Below are positions 16,662 to 24,160 of a stretch of 34,697 nt of DNA, one piece after another. A program made the translations under genes and the position numbers. The notes beneath the pieces were generated by a model. That model made no database searches, had not been told where the DNA came from, and saw nothing but the letters and a program-made list of their open reading frames with translations. Source of the DNA: Bacteroidota bacterium (GTDB lineage Bacteria; Bacteroidota; Bacteroidia; Chitinophagales; Chitinophagaceae); NCBI GenBank assembly GCA_023415275.1, contig JAEZLJ010000025.1:1-34697 (forward strand). Reading direction: 5' to 3'. Position 1 is the first letter of the stretch. Each line of letters opens with the position of its first letter.

Positions 16662-18809
16662 ATGCAGCCAAGAGCAAAGGAGATCCAGTATTTTTTTTAT
16701 AGCCAGGCTTTTGCCGATGGCCTGAGAACTACCATAGCCATCCTGCTTCCCTCCCTGGTATTATCCTATTTCAAATTACTCAATGCAGGATTAAGTATTT
16801 CCCTGGGCGCGCTTTGTGTTAGTTTGGCCGATGCACCGGGTCCAATCATACACAAGCGCAACGCCATGCAATTTGCGGCCCTGTTTGTTTTTATCATCAC
16901 CCTGCTAACCTCGTTGGCCAGTGCTAATGTCTATACCATGGGTTTGCTTATCCTGGTTGCCACCTTCTTTTTCTCCATGTTTAATGTATATGGGGTACGG
17001 GCCAGTGCAGTGGGAAGTGGGGCTATCCTTGCCATGATATTAACTATGGATAAGATAGTTCCCAAGCCACAGATATTAACTGAAAGTGTGCTCATTCTCC
17101 TTGGGGCTATCTGGTACCTCGTTATAAGCCTTAGTTTCTCCAAACTTCAACCATACCGGGCAGCACAAAGGGTGCTTGGTGAATGCATCAGGACTATTGC
17201 CACCTTCCTTTCTGTGAAGGCTGATTTTTATAATCCTAAAACCGACCTGGAAAAAGATTACACAAAATTGGTGTCGCAACATGTAGCTGTCAATGAGAAA
17301 CAGGATGCCGTCAGGGAGATACTTTTTAAAACCCGGCAGATCGTAAGCGAAACTACCACCATGGGCCGCAGACTGGTGTTAACCTTCGTGGAAACCGTTG
17401 ACCTTTTCGAGGATATTACTGCTACTTACTATGACTATGCATCCTTAAGAAAAAGATATGCGCACACTGGCGTGCTCGAAAAGATCTCCTGGTTCATCAA
17501 GGATGTAGCTTTTGAACTGGACCAAATGGGTGTTGCCATTCAGGTAAATGGTCCGTATAAGCAGCGCTTTGATTTTGAACAGCAACTGCTACTTTTAAAA
17601 GAAGCCATTAACGATACCAGCAAAGTAGATGGTGAAAGCAACCTCGTTTTAAGGAAGATACTTGTGAATGTCCGGCGGTTGGTGCAACGGGTAATGGAAC
17701 TGCAGGAATACTTTGCCAAAGGTGATCCTGGCAAGGAAAGAGTATTATTAGATCATTCTCACTTCGTAACACACCAATCATTAGATCCAAAGATATTCTG
17801 GAACAACCTCTCCTTACAATCTTCTGGGTTCAAACACGCCCTAAGGGTTTCAATAGCAGCCATTTTTGGATACCTGTTCGTCAATTTATTTGCTTATGGC
17901 CATCATAGCTATTGGGTATTAATGACCATTGTATTTATGCTGAAGCCTGCATTTAGCCTTACCAAGCAGAGAAATATTGAAAGAATAGCAGGAACTATAA
18001 TAGGTGGTTTGCTTGGCGTGGTCCTATTGCTTTTTATATCTAACAAAGAGGTGCTGTTTGCCATTATGGTGGTGTTGATGATACTCAATTATTCGCTGGT
18101 AAGAATTAATTACCTGGCTATGGTACTATGCCTGACACCTTTTGTACTTATCCTTTTCAGCCTGTTAGGCGTTAGTGTGCTTGATGTGGCCAAAGAGCGG
18201 ATACTTGATACTGTTTTGGGATGTACAATTGCATTCAGTGCTGGTTATTTTCTATTTCCTACCTGGGAAGCTGAACAGGTGGAAGGTTACCTGTTAAAAA
18301 TGCTCAAAGCCAATAAAGACTACCTGCAAAAGATCTATGAGGGGTTAAATGGGAAACAGATCAATATGCTTGAATATAAGTTAGTTAGAAAAGAGGTGTA
18401 TGTAAGCTCCGCCAATGTGGCTGCTGCATTTCAACGCATGCTCTCTGAACCAAAAAACAAACAGCGAAACAGTAAACTCATGCACCAGTTCGTTGTTTTA
18501 AATCACATCCTCTTCTCCAATATAGCTACCGTGGTCACTTCTTTAATTAATAAACCCCCAGTGGTCCACGCACAACCATTGATCCAATCTGTCAAAAGAT
18601 CCATGGCTTTATTGGATCAGACAATTGCAAAAACAGGGGGAGAAATTATTGTAAAAAAAGAAAAGCTTCTTGATCCTGTAAGTCACACCGCGGCTAACCT
18701 TTCCCAGGAAGATCAATTGATCAAAGACCAGTTGGACTTCATCCAACGGGTGATCATTGACCTGGATAAAACTACCTCCCAGCTTATTTCATCAAAAACC
18801 ATTCAATAG
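16662..18809 (+). CDS. FUSC-family (YccS/fusaric acid resistance-like) inner-membrane protein
   Basis: A 715-residue membrane protein with the FUSC plan. A first block of about six hydrophobic helices (residues ~20-165) is followed by a long soluble helical region (~165-390), a second block of about six helices (~395-540), and a C-terminal helical region. The second block begins with FKHALRVSIAAIFGYLFVNLF and SYWVLMTIVFMLKPAFSLTKQRNIERIAGTIIGGLLG, which carries the family's conserved Thr-x-x-R-x-x-G-T pattern. Relatives include YccS/YhfK and AaeB, the latter an aromatic-acid efflux component. Function is therefore likely export, but no membrane-fusion partner gene is present. The 3' end overlaps aroQ on the opposite strand by 26 bp. 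The start at 16662 gives a short cytoplasmic N-terminus. Confidence 0.9.
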   Translation: MQPRAKEIQYFFYSQAFADGLRTTIAILLPSLVLSYFKLLNAGLSISLGALCVSLADAPGPIIHKRNAMQFAALFVFIITLLTSLASANVYTMGLLILVATFFFSMFNVYGVRASAVGSGAILAMILTMDKIVPKPQILTESVLILLGAIWYLVISLSFSKLQPYRAAQRVLGECIRTIATFLSVKADFYNPKTDLEKDYTKLVSQHVAVNEKQDAVREILFKTRQIVSETTTMGRRLVLTFVETVDLFEDITATYYDYASLRKRYAHTGVLEKISWFIKDVAFELDQMGVAIQVNGPYKQRFDFEQQLLLLKEAINDTSKVDGESNLVLRKILVNVRRLVQRVMELQEYFAKGDPGKERVLLDHSHFVTHQSLDPKIFWNNLSLQSSGFKHALRVSIAAIFGYLFVNLFAYGHHSYWVLMTIVFMLKPAFSLTKQRNIERIAGTIIGGLLGVVLLLFISNKEVLFAIMVVLMILNYSLVRINYLAMVLCLTPFVLILFSLLGVSVLDVAKERILDTVLGCTIAFSAGYFLFPTWEAEQVEGYLLKMLKANKDYLQKIYEGLNGKQINMLEYKLVRKEVYVSSANVAAAFQRMLSEPKNKQRNSKLMHQFVVLNHILFSNIATVVTSLINKPPVVHAQPLIQSVKRSMALLDQTIAKTGGEIIVKKEKLLDPVSHTAANLSQEDQLIKDQLDFIQRVIIDLDKTTSQLISSKTIQ

Positions 18810-19203
18810 CCAACTCATATCCTTTCAAACCAAGTCCAATGATGCTACCTGCAGACTTGCCGGATACATGGGAAAGTTTTCGAAAATCTTCCCTTGCGTG
18901 TACATTTGAAATATGCACCTCAATGACAGGAGTGGTAATGGCGGCTAAGGTATCACCTATTGCTACGGAAGTATGAGTGTATCCGCCTGGATTCAGAATG
19001 ATACCATCATGATCAAAACCAACTCTTTGCAACTCATTGATCAAATCACCTTCGACATTGCTTTGAAAATAGCCCAGGTCTATTGGGGCGTATTTCTTTT
19101 TTAACTGCTCAAAAAACTGTTCAAAAGAAGTGGAACCGTAAATACCGGGCTCCCGCTTACCAAGCAGGTTCAGGTTGGGTCCATTGATGATGGCAATCTT
19201 CAT
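18784..19203 (-). CDS. aroQ: Type II 3-dehydroquinate dehydratase
   Basis: Removes water from 3-dehydroquinate to give 3-dehydroshikimate, the third step of the shikimate pathway. The 139-residue length is typical of the dodecameric type II enzyme. Catalytic and substrate residues are all visible: NGPNLNLLGKREPGIYG with Arg17 and Tyr22 on the flexible lid, Asn71 in LNPGGYTHTS, His97 in EVHISN, and Arg104 in HAREDFR. ATG 19203 lies 2 bp after the stop codon of the GNAT gene, which suggests coupled translation in one transcript. A GTG at 19209 is possible but less likely. The last 26 bp are shared with the 3' end of the convergent FUSC gene. Confidence 0.96.
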   Translation of the reverse strand: MKIAIINGPNLNLLGKREPGIYGSTSFEQFFEQLKKKYAPIDLGYFQSNVEGDLINELQRVGFDHDGIILNPGGYTHTSVAIGDTLAAITTPVIEVHISNVHAREDFRKLSHVSGKSAGSIIGLGLKGYELAIEWFLMK

Positions 19204-19205
19204 GC

Positions 19206-19745
19206 TCACGAATTTAATTCATCTGGAGTTAGAAGACCATAGATATGTAAACTTATATAGCGACCATTCTTTACTTCACAATCCTGCATTGTTCCTTCAT
19301 GGGTAAAACCCATTCTTTCCAATAATTGCATACTGGAAGTGTTCCCTGCTTCCACAAAAGCTTCCAGGCGATGAAGCCTTCTGTTATGCTGCCAATAAAG
19401 AATAACTGCTCCCAGGGCCTCATTCATAAATCCTCTTTTCCAGTAAGCCGGTAACAACCAAAAGCCCAATTCAGCCTTATTATGCTCTTCTTTGTAATGA
19501 TATACAGAGACCACTCCCATAGACTTGGCAGATGCTTTATCTATGATCTTCCATGAAATACCTGTATTCTTTTCCATCATTTGATCATACCAATCCATCT
19601 GCACGGAAGTTGCTTCCAATGAATGGTAACACACCCCGTAGAAGGGAATTATATCAGGATGACTCAGTCCTTCAAAGATGAATGGTTGGTCAGTTGGTAG
19701 AATTTGCTGAAGCAACAGCCGTTGGGTAGATAATTCCGGGAACAT
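19206..19745 (-). CDS. GNAT-family N-acetyltransferase (RimJ/RimL-like)
   Basis: A 179-residue acetyl-CoA-dependent acyltransferase of the RimJ/RimL ribosomal-protein acetyltransferase branch. The N-terminus LSTQRLLLQQILPTDQPFIFEGLSHPDI is characteristic. AELGFWLLPAYWKRGFMNEALGAVI forms the acetyl-CoA-binding motif A (the pyrophosphate-loop region), and VEAGNTSSMQLLERMGFTHEGTMQ is the C-terminal motif B. Members acetylate protein N-termini or small molecules; the target is unknown here. It is the first gene of a pair with aroQ. Its ATG follows a carA terminator hairpin almost directly, leaving no room for a leader outside the T-run, so it may depend on readthrough from carA. Confidence 0.92.
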   Translation of the reverse strand: MFPELSTQRLLLQQILPTDQPFIFEGLSHPDIIPFYGVCYHSLEATSVQMDWYDQMMEKNTGISWKIIDKASAKSMGVVSVYHYKEEHNKAELGFWLLPAYWKRGFMNEALGAVILYWQHNRRLHRLEAFVEAGNTSSMQLLERMGFTHEGTMQDCEVKNGRYISLHIYGLLTPDELNS

Positions 19746-19769
19746 AAAAAATCCCGCATTTGCGGGACT
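19745..19769 (-). terminator. carA terminator running into the GNAT start codon
   Basis: On the minus strand the stem TCCCGC/GCGGGA (19762-19767 with 19752-19757) has an ATTT-type loop and is followed by six T residues. These lead straight into the ATG at 19745-19743. It is a plausible terminator or attenuator between carA and GNAT-aroQ. Confidence 0.7.
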
Positions 19770-19774
19770 TAAAA

Positions 19775-20875
19775 TTAAGCGATATGTTTTTGAATCATCT
19801 CTATGAATTCGTCAAAGAGATAACGGCTGTCGTGTGGTCCGGGAGTACTTTCCGGGTGATATTGCACGGAGAATGCCGGCTTACCCTTAACCCGGATGCC
19901 TTCAATAGACTGGTCGTTCAGGTTCACATGGGTGATCTCAATATGTTCTGCCTTTTTCACGGCTTCAGGATCTACGCCAAAGCCATGGTTCTGGGTAGTT
20001 ATTTCGCACCTGCCTGTCACCAGGTTCTTAACAGGGTGGTTCATACCCCTATGCCCATGGTGCATCTTAAATGTAGGAATATCATTGGCCAGTGCTAAAA
20101 GCTGGTGTCCCAGGCAAATTCCAAATGTGGGTTTTTCTTCTTTCAGTATATCCCTCATGGTATTTACCGCGTATTCCATGGATGCAGGATCACCGGGGCC
20201 ATTGCTGATAAAATATCCTGCTGGGTTAAACGCTTTTAATTCTTCCAGGGAGGTTTTTGCCGGGAATACTTTTACATGAGCACCCCTTTCTACCATGCAA
20301 TTCAAGATATTCTTCTTGGTACCGTAGTCCAGTACAGCTATTTTAACAGGAGAAGAAGGATCGCCTAGTTCATAAGGCACTTTAGTACTTACAATGGAGG
20401 CAAGTTCCAGCCCCGACATATCGGGCACTTCATTTAATTTATCTTTCAATATCTGCGGATCAAGGATCTCGGAGGAAATGATACAATTCATGGCGCCTTT
20501 GCTCCTGATCTGGGAAACCAGCGCACGTGTATCCACACCTTCAATGGCTACAATATTCTGCAACTTCAGGTATTCATCCAGCGACATTTGTGCCATGCGA
20601 CGGGAGAACAATTCTTCCAGGTTCCTACCTATCAGTCCCTTGATCTTGATACTATCACTTTCCACATCTATATCAGCAACACCATAGTTCCCAACATGAA
20701 CCGCATTCATAATGAGTACCTGGCCATAATAACTTGGGTCTGTAAATACTTCCTGGTACCCTGTCATTCCTGTATTGAAGCAGATCTCACCACCGGTAGT
20801 GCCTATTGCCCCGAAGGCTTTTCCATAACAGGTAGTACCATCTGCCAAAACCAAAATTGCTTGTCTTTGTTCCAT
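19775..20875 (-). CDS. carA: Carbamoyl-phosphate synthase small (glutaminase) subunit
   Basis: Hydrolyses glutamine and passes ammonia to the CarB subunit for carbamoyl phosphate, feeding arginine and pyrimidine synthesis. The 366-residue protein has the CarA-specific N-terminal domain (ILVLADGTTCYGKAFG, FNTGMTGYQEVFTDPSYYGQ) and a class I glutamine amidotransferase domain. The triad is Cys254 in FGICLGHQ, with His340 and Glu342 in QYHPES. No carB gene is adjacent; in many bacteria carA and carB are separated. It lies downstream of rplQ on the same strand, a neighbourhood seen in other Bacteroidota, but a strong terminator after rplQ separates it from the ribosomal operon. The nucleophile motif is intact, so the subunit should be active. 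Confidence 0.97.
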   Translation of the reverse strand: MEQRQAILVLADGTTCYGKAFGAIGTTGGEICFNTGMTGYQEVFTDPSYYGQVLIMNAVHVGNYGVADIDVESDSIKIKGLIGRNLEELFSRRMAQMSLDEYLKLQNIVAIEGVDTRALVSQIRSKGAMNCIISSEILDPQILKDKLNEVPDMSGLELASIVSTKVPYELGDPSSPVKIAVLDYGTKKNILNCMVERGAHVKVFPAKTSLEELKAFNPAGYFISNGPGDPASMEYAVNTMRDILKEEKPTFGICLGHQLLALANDIPTFKMHHGHRGMNHPVKNLVTGRCEITTQNHGFGVDPEAVKKAEHIEITHVNLNDQSIEGIRVKGKPAFSVQYHPESTPGPHDSRYLFDEFIEMIQKHIA

Positions 20876-20976
20876 TGATTAATTTAAAGGTTATGCAAAG
20901 AAAAATATTCAAATAATTTCATGACGTTAAACTTATCCACTCACCCTTATTTTTAGCATATTCTGCAGTAAACACA

Positions 20977-21010
20977 TAAAAAAAGGCAAGATTGAAAAAT
21001 CTTGCCTTGA
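20977..21010 (-). terminator. Terminator at the end of the rplQ operon
   Basis: The arms 20983-20993 (AAGGCAAGATT) and 20998-21008 (AATCTTGCCTT) form a perfect 11-bp stem with a 4-nt loop. On the minus strand eight T residues follow. This is the strongest terminator in the window. Confidence 0.95.
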
Positions 21011-21029
21011 TATATGATACATGTGATCA

Positions 21030-21554
21030 TTAGCTTGCCTGGTCTTCAGTTGCTTCTGTTTTAGTTTCTGAAGCGGGTGCTGCAGTTTCCGCCTGCGCTG
21101 CTGGTGTTTCAGAAGTTGCCTTCTTTTTAGCACCACCTGCACGGCGTGTTCTTTTAGCTCCTTCTTTCTTCTCAACCTTGCCCTTGCCATAGATCTCATT
21201 GAAATCTACTAGTTCGATCATTGCCAGTTCAGCATTGTCACCAGGACGCGTGCCTAATTTGATAACCCTTGTGTAACCACCAGGGCGACCTGCAATTTTC
21301 TCACTGATTGTGGTAAATAATTCAGTAACAGCAGCCTTATCCTGCAAATAGCTGAATACAACACGACGCTGGTGTGTTTCATTCTTCTTGCTTTTTGTGA
21401 TCAATGGCTCTACATACACACGCAGTGCTTTTGCTTTAGCCAAAGTGGTTACGATACGCTTGTACTGAATAAGCTGGCAAGCCAGGTTGCTTAACAACGC
21501 TTCGCGGTGCGCTTTCTTACGACCGAGGTTGTTGATTTTGTCTCCGTGACGCAT
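21030..21554 (-). CDS. rplQ: 50S ribosomal protein L17 with C-terminal extension
   Basis: A large-subunit ribosomal protein near the exit tunnel. Residues 1-116 are the conserved L17 core (MRHGDKINNLGRKKAHREALLSNLA, VEPLITKSKK, RVVFSYLQDKAAVTELF, GGYTRVIKLGTRPGDNAELAMIELVDF). The last ~55 residues, from KGKVEKKEGAKRTRRAGGAKKK to TEATEDQAS, are an Ala/Lys/Glu/Thr-rich low-complexity tail. Similar tails occur on L17 in other Bacteroidota. It is the last gene of the infA-to-rplQ operon, 144 bp after rpoA. That spacer carries a 7-nt-period inverted repeat, and a strong terminator follows the gene. Confidence 0.98.
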   Translation of the reverse strand: MRHGDKINNLGRKKAHREALLSNLACQLIQYKRIVTTLAKAKALRVYVEPLITKSKKNETHQRRVVFSYLQDKAAVTELFTTISEKIAGRPGGYTRVIKLGTRPGDNAELAMIELVDFNEIYGKGKVEKKEGAKRTRRAGGAKKKATSETPAAQAETAAPASETKTEATEDQAS

Positions 21555-21616
21555 GACTTTTAAGTTTTAGATTCGGCTGCACCGTGTCAAGGATTTGCAG
21601 CCTACTGTTATGAAAT

Positions 21617-21700
21617 AAGTCAAAAGTCAAAAGGAAAAATTCAAAAGGCTTCTAACACTTAAGTCACCTTTTTTACTTTTGACTCTTTACTTTTTACTTT
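21617..21700. repeat. Heptad-period inverted repeat in the rpoA-rplQ spacer
   Basis: The plus strand at 21617-21651 reads as five heptamers: AAGTCAA, AAGTCAA, AAGGAAA, AATTCAA, AAGGCTT. The minus strand of 21666-21700 reads similarly (AAGTAAA, AAGTAAA, GAGTCAA, AAGTAAA). The two arms share a perfect 10-bp inverted repeat, AGTCAAAAGT (21618-21627) with ACTTTTGACT (21675-21684). Confidence 0.75.
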
Positions 21701-22700
21701 AATAATCGTCTTTATCGATTCCCAACTTACCAAGGTCCATACCGAAATGTAAACCTCTTTCGTTCAACACCTGCTCAATTTCTGACAAGGATTTCTGACC
21801 GAAGTTTCTGAACTTCATCAGGTCTTCCTGCTCGTACTGAACAAGCTCGCTTAGAGAATTGATCTTGGCTGCTTTCAGGCAGTTAAAGGCACGCACGGAA
21901 AGATCGAGGTCTTCCAATGGCGTCTTCAACACTTTACGCAATTGTAAAGTTTGCTCGTCAACAATATCTTCTTTCTTTTCTTCCTTATTATCAAAAGTGA
22001 TGTTCTCGTCAGTAATAATCATCAGGTGCTGTATCAGGATACGGCTGGCCTGCTTTACTGCTTCTTCAGGATGAATGGTACCATCTGTGTTCACTTCCAT
22101 CACTAACTTTTCATAGTCAGTACGTTGTTCCACACGGGTATTTTCAATACTGTACTTTACATTCTTTATTGGAGTGTAAATAGCATCTACAGGAATGTAT
22201 CCTAAAGGAGCATCCTTAGGTTTGTTCTCTTCAGCAGGAACATAACCACGACCCTTGCCTATTGTGATCTCCACATCCAGCTTGGATGAATTATCCAGGG
22301 TGCAGATCAGCAATTCAGGATTCATGATCTGGAAAGACTGTGTTCCTTCAGCCATCATTCCGGCAGTGAACTCAGTTCTGTTCTTTATAGAAAGAGTGAT
22401 CTTTTCATTTTGAACATCATGGTCAACGATCTTCTTTAAACGAACCTGCTTCAGGTTCAGTATGATCTCAACCACGTCTTCAGAAACACCCTTGATAGTT
22501 GCAAATTCATGATCTACGCCTTCAATTCTTACACCGATGATTGCATACCCTTCTAAAGAGTTAAGCAACACACGGCGAAGGGCGTTTCCGATGGTTACGC
22601 CATAACCTGGCTCCAACGGACGGAATTCGAATTGTGCTTCGAAATCAGTAACTTTTTGAAGAACGATTTTGTCGGGCTTCTGAAAATTTAAAATTGCCAT
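21699..22700 (-). CDS. rpoA: DNA-directed RNA polymerase alpha subunit
   Basis: Scaffold subunit of RNA polymerase. The 333-residue protein has the N-terminal dimerisation domain (FEFRPLEPGYGVTIGNALRRVLLNSLEGYAI, with VDHEFATIKGVSEDVVEIILNLK) and the C-terminal DNA/activator-binding domain (PLEDLDLSVRAFNCLKAAKINSLSELVQYEQEDLMKFRNFGQKSLSEIEQVL). An acidic-basic linker (NKEEKKEDIVDEQ) joins them. It is placed between rpsD and rplQ as in the alpha operon of most bacteria. Spacers on both sides are ~100-140 bp and carry inverted repeats. There is no sign of truncation. Confidence 0.99.
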   Translation of the reverse strand: MAILNFQKPDKIVLQKVTDFEAQFEFRPLEPGYGVTIGNALRRVLLNSLEGYAIIGVRIEGVDHEFATIKGVSEDVVEIILNLKQVRLKKIVDHDVQNEKITLSIKNRTEFTAGMMAEGTQSFQIMNPELLICTLDNSSKLDVEITIGKGRGYVPAEENKPKDAPLGYIPVDAIYTPIKNVKYSIENTRVEQRTDYEKLVMEVNTDGTIHPEEAVKQASRILIQHLMIITDENITFDNKEEKKEDIVDEQTLQLRKVLKTPLEDLDLSVRAFNCLKAAKINSLSELVQYEQEDLMKFRNFGQKSLSEIEQVLNERGLHFGMDLGKLGIDKDDY

Positions 22701-22772
22701 TTGTTATTTCAGATTTAAGGTTTGTTTTTTAATGACCAGCGCAATGATCAGCTGTTCTTTCATCCAGGGGCC

Positions 22773-22801
22773 TTATCCGTTAGGGATAAAGTACTCCCTA
22801 A
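22773..22801 (-). promoter_or_regulatory. Two alternative hairpins between rpsD and rpoA
   Basis: TTAGGGA (22780-22786) pairs perfectly with TCCCTAA (22795-22801) over an 8-nt loop. The overlapping GGATAA (22784-22789) can instead pair with TTATCC (22773-22778) over a 5-nt loop. The two helices share bases and cannot form together. The first lies 3 bp after the rpsD stop codon. Confidence 0.45.
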
Positions 22802-22803
22802 GA

Positions 22804-23409
22804 TTACTTAGAATACAATTCGACGATCAGTTGCTCTTTGATATTTTCCGGAACGCTTTCCCTTTCAGGATAAGTAATAAATGTTCCCTGGAACTCAGTT
22901 TCATTATAATCTACCCAGGTAAACTTAGGATTACGGCCACGGATCTGGCTGGTAACCGCAGTATTATCTTTTGATTTGTCTTTCAAAGACACTACATCAC
23001 CTGGCTTTAACTGGTAAGAAGGAACGTTAACTACATCACCATTCACCATTACGTGCTTATGGCTCACCAACTGGCGGGCAGCAGGACGGGAAGGAGCAAT
23101 ACCCATACGGAAAACTGTATTATCCAAACGGGATTCCAGAAGTTTGATCAAATTTTCACCGGTAACACCTTTACGACGGGAGGCTTCTTCAAAGGTTTTG
23201 CGGAATTGCTTCTCTAAAACACCATAAGTGTACTTAGCTTTTTGCTTTTCACGCAATTGAAGTGCATACTCACCTAAGCTCTTACGCTTACGCTGTGCAC
23301 CATGCTGTCCGGGAGGGTTGGAGTTTTTACCTAACCATTTTCCATTTCCTAAAATGGGCTCACCGAAAATACGGGAGATCTTGGTCTTAGGACCATTGTA
23401 ACGTGCCAT
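22804..23409 (-). CDS. rpsD: 30S ribosomal protein S4
   Basis: Primary 16S rRNA-binding protein that starts 30S assembly. In E. coli it also represses its own (alpha) operon. The 201-residue length and motifs fit: MARYNGPKTKISRIFGEPI, PGQHGAQRKRKSLGEYALQLREKQKAKYTYGVLEKQFR, and the S4 RNA-binding domain LESRLDNTVFRMGIAPSRPAARQLVSHKHVMVNG. The C-terminal LIVELYSK is typical. There is no zinc-binding Cys set at the N-terminus, so this is the zinc-free form. The operon position, after rpsK and before rpoA, is standard. Whether it regulates this operon is not known; alternative hairpins follow it. Confidence 0.98.
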   Translation of the reverse strand: MARYNGPKTKISRIFGEPILGNGKWLGKNSNPPGQHGAQRKRKSLGEYALQLREKQKAKYTYGVLEKQFRKTFEEASRRKGVTGENLIKLLESRLDNTVFRMGIAPSRPAARQLVSHKHVMVNGDVVNVPSYQLKPGDVVSLKDKSKDNTAVTSQIRGRNPKFTWVDYNETEFQGTFITYPERESVPENIKEQLIVELYSK

Positions 23410-23424
23410 AGTTTTTTTTCATTT

Positions 23425-23463
23425 CCGCTTTTTAGAAACCGGTGCGTTCATCGTTGAAAGCGG
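23425..23463. other. Inverted repeat upstream of rpsD
   Basis: CCGCTTT (23425-23431) can pair with AAAGCGG (23457-23463) across a 25-nt loop in the leader just before rpsD. No T-run suitable for termination follows. Confidence 0.4.
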
Positions 23464-23521
23464 TAAAAATTAATGAAGCACCCTTTTATTAAATGAAACC
23501 AAATTGGCTCAACTATATGTA

Positions 23522-23541
23522 AGGTGGCCTTAAAGCCACCT
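23522..23541. other. Hairpin just after the rpsK stop codon
   Basis: AGGTGGC (23522-23528) pairs perfectly with GCCACCT (23535-23541) around a 6-nt loop. It begins 4 bp after the rpsK stop on the minus strand. No T-run follows, so it is more likely an mRNA processing or stability element than a terminator. Confidence 0.5.
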
Positions 23542-23545
23542 GTTA

Positions 23546-23968
23546 TTATACTCTTCTTTTCTTTGGAGGACGGCAACCATTGTGAGGTAACGGAGTTACG
23601 TCTTTAATCATGGTTACTTCAATTCCTGACTGGGCCAAAGCACGGATAGCACTTTCTCTACCGGCACCAGGACCTTTCACAAATACATCTACTCTTTTCA
23701 CTCCGGCATCCAGGGCCACCTTAGCTGCGTCTGAAGAAGCCATTTGTGCAGCATAGGGAGTGTTTTTCTTAGAACCTTTAAAACCCATTTTACCAGCGCT
23801 TGACCAGGAGATAACCTGTCCTTGCTTGTTGGTGATAGAGATGATCAGGTTGTTGAACGTAGCGTTTACGTGTGCATCGCCATAGGAGTCAACCTTAACG
23901 ATCCTTTTCTTTGCAGCGGCCTTTGCGCTTTGCTGACCTTTTCCGCCGCCTTGTTGTGCTTTTGCCAT
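23546..23968 (-). CDS. rpsK: 30S ribosomal protein S11
   Basis: Small-subunit platform protein lining the E site and contacting mRNA. The 140 residues start with a Gly/Gln/Lys-rich tail (MAKAQQGGGKGQQSAKAAAKK). The conserved S11 body follows: GDAHVNATFNNLIISITNKQGQVISWSSAGKMGFKGSKKNTPYAAQMAS, then VDVFVKGPGAGRESAIRALAQSGIEVTMIKDVTPLPHNGCRPPKKRRV. The C-terminal NGCRPPKKRRV is an exact family hallmark. It is downstream of rpsM with a long 192-bp spacer that holds a heptad-period inverted repeat. Confidence 0.99.
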   Translation of the reverse strand: MAKAQQGGGKGQQSAKAAAKKRIVKVDSYGDAHVNATFNNLIISITNKQGQVISWSSAGKMGFKGSKKNTPYAAQMASSDAAKVALDAGVKRVDVFVKGPGAGRESAIRALAQSGIEVTMIKDVTPLPHNGCRPPKKRRV

Positions 23969-24085
23969 TTTACTTAGGTGATCTTTTTAATTATAAACTT
24001 CCTGCATCTGCAGAAAGCCCTGGACCAATCCTCCACCTGCACCGGGGTATCCGTAATTGTTCCAGTAAATAGGTGCATATAGAAA

Positions 24086-24155
24086 GAAGGCTCAAGGAGT
24101 AAGGAACAAGATCAAAGAGGTATTCTTCATCCTTGTTCCCTATGCTTGCGCCTTC
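24086..24155. repeat. Heptad-period inverted repeat in the rpsM-rpsK spacer
   Basis: AAGG or AAGA occurs on the plus strand at 24087, 24094, 24101, 24108 and 24115, exactly every 7 nt. The opposite arm shows the same words on the minus strand with one 6-nt step. The arms pair as GAAGGC (24086-24091) with GCCTTC (24150-24155), CAAG (24093-24096) with CTTG (24145-24148), and GGAACAAG (24103-24110) with CTTGTTCC (24132-24139). Confidence 0.7.
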
Positions 24156-24160
24156 AGATC

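Noticed and set aside
20933..21199. Minus-strand ORF of 88 codons overlapping the rplQ tail, very rich in Arg, Lys and Gln
   Set aside because: It is an out-of-frame reading of the low-complexity L17 tail and of the terminator region.
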